This document shows, piece after piece, positions 5,566-8,035 of a stretch of 8,035 nucleotides of DNA (positions within the stretch are counted from its first letter, which is position 1; each line of letters starts with the position of its first letter). The DNA comes from Candidatus Methanophagales archaeon. Lineage in GTDB: Archaea; Halobacteriota; Syntropharchaeia; Alkanophagales; Methanospirareceae. The DNA lies in assembly GCA_021161765.1 (NCBI GenBank), contig JAGGZZ010000130.1, positions 1 through 8,035 of the forward strand, written 5' to 3'. The position numbers and the translations under genes are program-made. The notes below the pieces were generated by a model. That model searched no databases and was not told the DNA's origin. It was given only the letters and a program-made list of their open reading frames with translations.

Positions 5566-6093
5566 TTACGCACCTATTAACTCCTCGCCTTTGTCTATTA
5601 TAAATCTACACGGAGTAGGGAGTTTATAACTTGCCCTTCTCAAAGCTTCCTTCGCATCGTCGAAATTTTGCGCCTCTACACCTACACTTAATATCCTCTG
5701 CCCGGGCTTCACCCGTGCAGCAGAGCTCACGGCTTTTCCAAATGCGTGCCGCATCCCGCTTGAGACCCTGTCCGCACCCGCGCCCGAAGCTATTTTGTTC
5801 TCACGCAGCACGTGATGCGGATACATCCTTATTTTCAAGTAAAAATTCTTTCGCCCCACTTCCTTCACCAGGTACCTGTTAGCAAAGATCCTCGCTGCTT
5901 CTAACGCGTTATGCCTTATTTGACATGCTTCTTTCGCAACCAGGGACAAAGCAACAGGAAAATCCATGCCCATGCTCAGATTGCCCATATCAAAAAGCGC
6001 TATCTTGCTTCCCGGGATTCCGCCCATATACGTCTTTCGCACATACGCATGTCCCGTTACTTTCGTGTACTTACGAGCTGGTTTTTTTCCCAT
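5566..6093 (-). CDS. rpl10e: Large ribosomal subunit protein L10e (uL16)
   Basis: This 175-residue protein is the archaeal/eukaryotic L10e, counterpart of bacterial L16, which sits near the tRNA corridor of the 50S subunit. The sequence starts M-G-K-K-P-A-R-K-Y and has G-G-I-P-G-S-K-I-A-L-F-D-M-G-N (24-38). The hallmark Y-P-H-H-V-L-R-E-N-K-I-A-S-G-A-G-A-D-R-V-S follows, then G-M-R-H-A-F-G-K and A-A-R-V. Length is as expected and nothing is missing. I chose ATG 6093 because the family starts there. The frame extends to an ATG at 6195, but that lies in the signal peptidase gene and adds 34 unrelated residues. A GGGAG about 13 bp upstream is a slightly distant ribosome binding site. It starts 26 bp after the signal peptidase stop and is probably co-transcribed with it and with the coiled-coil gene. 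Confidence 0.97.
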   Translation of the reverse strand: MGKKPARKYTKVTGHAYVRKTYMGGIPGSKIALFDMGNLSMGMDFPVALSLVAKEACQIRHNALEAARIFANRYLVKEVGRKNFYLKIRMYPHHVLRENKIASGAGADRVSSGMRHAFGKAVSSAARVKPGQRILSVGVEAQNFDDAKEALRRASYKLPTPCRFIIDKGEELIGA

Positions 6094-6119
6094 GTTACAA
6101 ATACTTCTCCCACTCTTGC

Positions 6120-6632
6120 TTAAAAACCTTTCTTTAATATAATTGAAGGATACCCTAAGTAAGGAATTCTTACTTTCGCCACGGCTACGACCCATTCTGG
6201 TCTTACAGGCTCAACCCCAAGCATTGGCTGGTCATATCCGGCATTATTATCCCCTTTTGTTATGTATCCCGCATGAGGCGCAGGCTTTCCACCTGGCATC
6301 TCTTCTCCTTTCTCTACCCAGTACATTGCTCTATGTATGATTGGAGTTGCACCCGTCAAACCGTTCGGGCGATATATAATCACATCGCCGTACTTTTCAA
6401 ACGACGTATAATTGAGCTTTTCACCTGTTTCGTATGTTGTGATGTTTGTGCGATGAGGTGATTGCACAAAAATCAGGTCCCCTACCTGCATATTGGGCTC
6501 CATGCTGCCTGACTCGACGGCGAAGCCCACATGCCATGTCCCCGTAGCTGCGTATGCAACCGAAATTATGAGGGCCACGATTACTAATGCTTCGACCAGG
6601 CTTTTACCTGCTTCTATCAACGCTTCTTTCAT
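6120..6632 (-). CDS. Signal peptidase I, archaeal SEC11-like (S26B)
   Basis: This membrane protease of 170 residues removes signal peptides from exported proteins. An N-terminal transmembrane segment spans about residues 12-30 (L-V-E-A-L-V-I-V-A-L-I-I-S-V-A-Y-A-A). The nucleophile is S43 in E-S-G-S-M-E-P-N. H100 in P-I-I-H-R takes the place of the bacterial lysine. D128 in T-K-G-D-N-N is the conserved acid, with D134 nearby. This Ser-His-Asp set is the archaeal and eukaryotic ER type. The catalytic region faces outside the membrane. ATG 6632 gives a short cytoplasmic N-terminus before the membrane span. A TATA-like box lies about 28 bp upstream inside a repeat-derived block, so the mRNA is predicted to be nearly leaderless. 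It is the first gene of a cluster with L10e and a coiled-coil protein. Confidence 0.95.
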   Translation of the reverse strand: MKEALIEAGKSLVEALVIVALIISVAYAATGTWHVGFAVESGSMEPNMQVGDLIFVQSPHRTNITTYETGEKLNYTSFEKYGDVIIYRPNGLTGATPIIHRAMYWVEKGEEMPGGKPAPHAGYITKGDNNAGYDQPMLGVEPVRPEWVVAVAKVRIPYLGYPSIILKKGF

Positions 6633-6648
6633 TGTATATAAAGTATAA

Positions 6649-6694
6649 CTTCCTTCTATTTAAGACACAGATTTACACTGATTTACACAGATTT
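6649..6694 (-). repeat. 10-bp-period repeat arm with TATA-like block upstream of the signal peptidase gene
   Basis: Read on the minus strand, three AAATCTGTGT-like units run into CTTAAATAGAAGGAAG. The arm matches 2676-2721 at 43 of 46 positions. The overlapping segment 6639-6674 matches 4419-4454 at 35 of 36 positions. Confidence 0.9.
6657..6663 (-). promoter_or_regulatory. TATA-like box for the signal peptidase gene
   Basis: TTAAATA on the minus strand is centred 28 bp before ATG 6632. Transcription would start within a few bases of the ATG. The same box in the same flanks precedes argG. Confidence 0.6.
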
Positions 6695-6861
6695 ATTTTT
6701 TTTCTTGTAGAAAAAGAAAAGCATTTACAGAAAAATAAAATATAGTCATTGCAATAATAAATTGCAAATAATGAACCACGAGATTTCACGAGATTAACCC
6801 CCACACTTTTTCTTTTTTGCAAAAAGAAAACCTGTGCTAAAAGAAAAAAATAATCTTGTGT
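6695..6861. other. Gene-free, repeat-rich divergent spacer
   Basis: No gene is visible between the signal peptidase and deacetylase-like genes. The stretch is very AT-rich, with repeated AAAAAGAAAA runs. It holds a perfect 10-bp stem with a 3-nt loop at 6808-6830 (TTTTCTTTTT, TGC, AAAAAGAAAA). It also has a variant 10-bp-period arm at 6777-6797 (CACGAGATTT, CACGAGATTA), which is an imperfect inverse of the arm at 6852-6881. Confidence 0.6.
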
Positions 6862-6889
6862 AAATCTGTGTAATCTTGTGGTTTTAAAA
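6852..6889 (+). repeat. 10-bp-period repeat arm upstream of the deacetylase-like gene
   Basis: AATCTTGTGT, AAATCTGTGT and AATCTTGTGG follow one another, then TTTTAAAA. The 6862-6889 part matches the minus strand of 5093-5120 apart from one inserted T. TTTTAAAA (6882-6889) lies about 25 bp from ATG 6912 and could serve as a TATA box only for a leaderless mRNA, which conflicts with the ribosome binding site at 6898. Confidence 0.75.
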
Positions 6890-6897
6890 TACTTTTC

Positions 6898-6904
6898 GGA
6901 GTGA
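6898..6904 (+). promoter_or_regulatory. Ribosome binding site for the deacetylase-like gene
   Basis: GGAGTGA ends seven bases before ATG 6912. This supports the start codon and implies a transcript start upstream of about 6895. Confidence 0.7.
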
Positions 6905-6911
6905 CTATAAA

Positions 6912-7967
6912 ATGAACACCACCACTTCCACGGGATTCGTCTATCACGCAGATTACCTGAAGCATGACACGGGCGTTCATCCTGAGACGGCGGAACGACT
7001 GAGAGTCATAATACGGAAACTGGAAGAAACGGGAATCGCGGAAAAGCTGCGAAGAATTGTCCCGACAAAGGCGTCGAATGAGCAACTACGGCACGTGCAT
7101 ACTCCCGAATATATAAAAGAAGTAGAAGCGATGTGCAGGAGGGGCGGGGGCGCACTTGACCCGGATACGCCGTTATGTGCGGATACCTATGAAATAGCGA
7201 TGCTTGCCGCAGGAGGCGTAACAAAAGCCGTTGACGAAGTAATGGACGAATCAAATAGCCTGAAGCACGTTTTTGCTCTGATAAGACCACCGGGACATCA
7301 CGCTACCCCGAACAAAGGCATGGGATTCTGCATATTTAATAATATTGCAATTGCTGCGGAACATTTAAAAAGGGAATATGGCATCAACCGCGTTTTGATT
7401 GCCGACTGGGACGTGCATCACGGAAATGGCACACAAGAGGTGTTTTTTGAAGACGCTTCGGTTTTGTATTTCTCCACACATCAATACCCTCATTATCCCG
7501 GCACGGGATGGCTAGATGAAGTAGGTAACGGGGAGGGAGAGGGTTTCACCGTTAATGTCCCGCTGCCAGCAGGTACCGATGATGACGGCTACTTATATGC
7601 ATTGACTAATATATTAGTGCCGATAGCTATGGAGTTCCGTCCTGATTTTGTGCTCGTATCCGCCGGATTTGATGCACATGCTGCCGACCCGTTGGCATCA
7701 ATGAACGTGACGTCTCGTGGGTTTGGGCAGTTTACGGCTCTGCTAAAGGATATAGCGGAAAAGAATGGCAACGGACGAGTTGTAATGGCTTTAGAGGGCG
7801 GATATAACCTGAATGCCATTGCAGAATCTGCTTTATCGGTTTTCAATTCACTGTTATCCGATGAGAGCGAGTTAAGGGTAAAAGAAAGAGAAATAAGAGC
7901 AAGTGAGCAAGTGCGAGTAAGAGTGGAAGAGGTAAAAGAAGAGCAAAGAAGATACTGGGATATATGA
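6912..7967 (+). CDS. Histone deacetylase / acetylpolyamine amidohydrolase family protein
   Basis: This 351-residue zinc hydrolase removes acetyl groups from an amide substrate, which may be acetyl-lysine, acetylpolyamine or another. The arginase/deacetylase fold motifs are all present. They are an N-terminal H-P-E-T-A-E-R-L (23-30), R-P-P-G-H129-H130-A, G-F-C-I-F-N-N-I-A-I-A (138-148), D165-W-D167-V-H169-H-G-N-G-T, S-A-G-F-D254-A-H-A-A-D-P-L and E-G-G-Y298-N. D167, H169 and D254 are the expected zinc ligands, H129/H130 the catalytic pair and Y298 the transition-state residue, so the enzyme should be active. The sequence resembles class II HDAC-like proteins of prokaryotes more than AcuC, but I cannot name the substrate. 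Archaeal chromatin proteins or polyamines are both possible. About the last 35 residues are a highly charged helical tail (R-V-K-E-R-E-I-R and on) outside the usual fold. It is transcribed away from the signal peptidase cluster. Confidence 0.94.
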   Translation: MNTTTSTGFVYHADYLKHDTGVHPETAERLRVIIRKLEETGIAEKLRRIVPTKASNEQLRHVHTPEYIKEVEAMCRRGGGALDPDTPLCADTYEIAMLAAGGVTKAVDEVMDESNSLKHVFALIRPPGHHATPNKGMGFCIFNNIAIAAEHLKREYGINRVLIADWDVHHGNGTQEVFFEDASVLYFSTHQYPHYPGTGWLDEVGNGEGEGFTVNVPLPAGTDDDGYLYALTNILVPIAMEFRPDFVLVSAGFDAHAADPLASMNVTSRGFGQFTALLKDIAEKNGNGRVVMALEGGYNLNAIAESALSVFNSLLSDESELRVKEREIRASEQVRVRVEEVKEEQRRYWDI

Positions 7968-7973
7968 AGGGAT

Positions 7974-7992
7974 TTATCACCGCCGAGAGCGC
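7974..7992 (+). repeat. Copy of the CACCGC-GAGAGCGC segment after the deacetylase-like gene
   Basis: These 19 bp match the reverse complement of 2742-2760 at 18 positions, starting seven bases after the stop codon. They show that a component of the 2528-2783 element also occurs here. Confidence 0.65.
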
Positions 7993-7996
7993 GAAA

Positions 7997-8035
7997 TTAG
8001 AGGTTTAGTTTATTAGCGGTTCAGCTCGTTAGCTA
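7997..8035 (+). repeat. 8-bp-period TTAG repeat running off the right edge
   Basis: TTAG stands at 7997, 8005, 8013 and 8029, with TCAG at 8021, a strict 8-bp spacing with variable bases between. It is cut by the window edge, so its full length is unknown. Confidence 0.55.

Noticed and set aside
6094..6195. Upstream start for L10e
   Set aside because: The extra 34 residues lie inside the signal peptidase gene and do not belong to L10e.
7964..8008. 14-codon frame overlapping the deacetylase-like stop (ATGA)
   Set aside because: Too short, and it runs straight into repeat sequence.

Overview
The window looks like part of a euryarchaeal chromosome. Three genes are archaeal in type: ribosomal protein L10e, the archaeal/eukaryotic-type phosphopantetheine adenylyltransferase that lacks the bacterial CoaD layout, and a Ser-His-Asp signal peptidase of the SEC11-like S26B group. 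Two genes also have TATA-like boxes placed so that the mRNA would be almost leaderless. The gene mix and the repeat-rich spacers would suit an uncultured anaerobic euryarchaeote such as an ANME-1/Methanophagales or Syntrophoarchaeum relative. That assignment is inference and cannot be settled from this sequence alone.

Layout. Positions 1-2521 (all plus strand, visibly more AT-rich) hold accessory genes: a possible C-terminal gene end at the left edge, an unrecognised 129-residue protein, a DUF1848 protein with a C-terminal radical-SAM-like cysteine motif, and a pRiA4b ORF-3-like protein. Positions 2528-2783 are a nested palindromic, MITE-like element that fills the gap between two convergent genes almost exactly. 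Positions 2786-6632 (all minus strand) hold housekeeping genes. In transcription order they are signal peptidase, L10e and a coiled-coil/helix-turn-helix-like small protein as a tight cluster; a flavin reductase-like flavoprotein; then argG overlapping the CoA-biosynthesis adenylyltransferase. Positions 6633-6911 are a gene-free, repeat-filled divergent spacer. A histone deacetylase/acetylpolyamine amidohydrolase family gene follows at 6912-7967 (plus). The right edge (7974-8035) holds more repeat sequence.

How the parts relate. The minus-strand genes are ordinary core metabolism and information processing: protein export, ribosome, arginine synthesis and CoA synthesis. The most unusual content is between genes. 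One degenerate family of 10-bp-period repeats (units like AAATCTGTGT and its complement) occurs in every spacer of the right two thirds that exceeds about 70 bp. In three copies the repeat arm runs directly into the same block, CTTAAATAGAAGGAAG. In two of these, upstream of argG and of the signal peptidase gene, that block carries a TATA-like box at the right distance from the start codon. The repeat therefore appears to be a dispersed element that carries, or inserts against, a promoter. The third copy lies inside the 2528-2783 element and points antisense into the adenylyltransferase gene.
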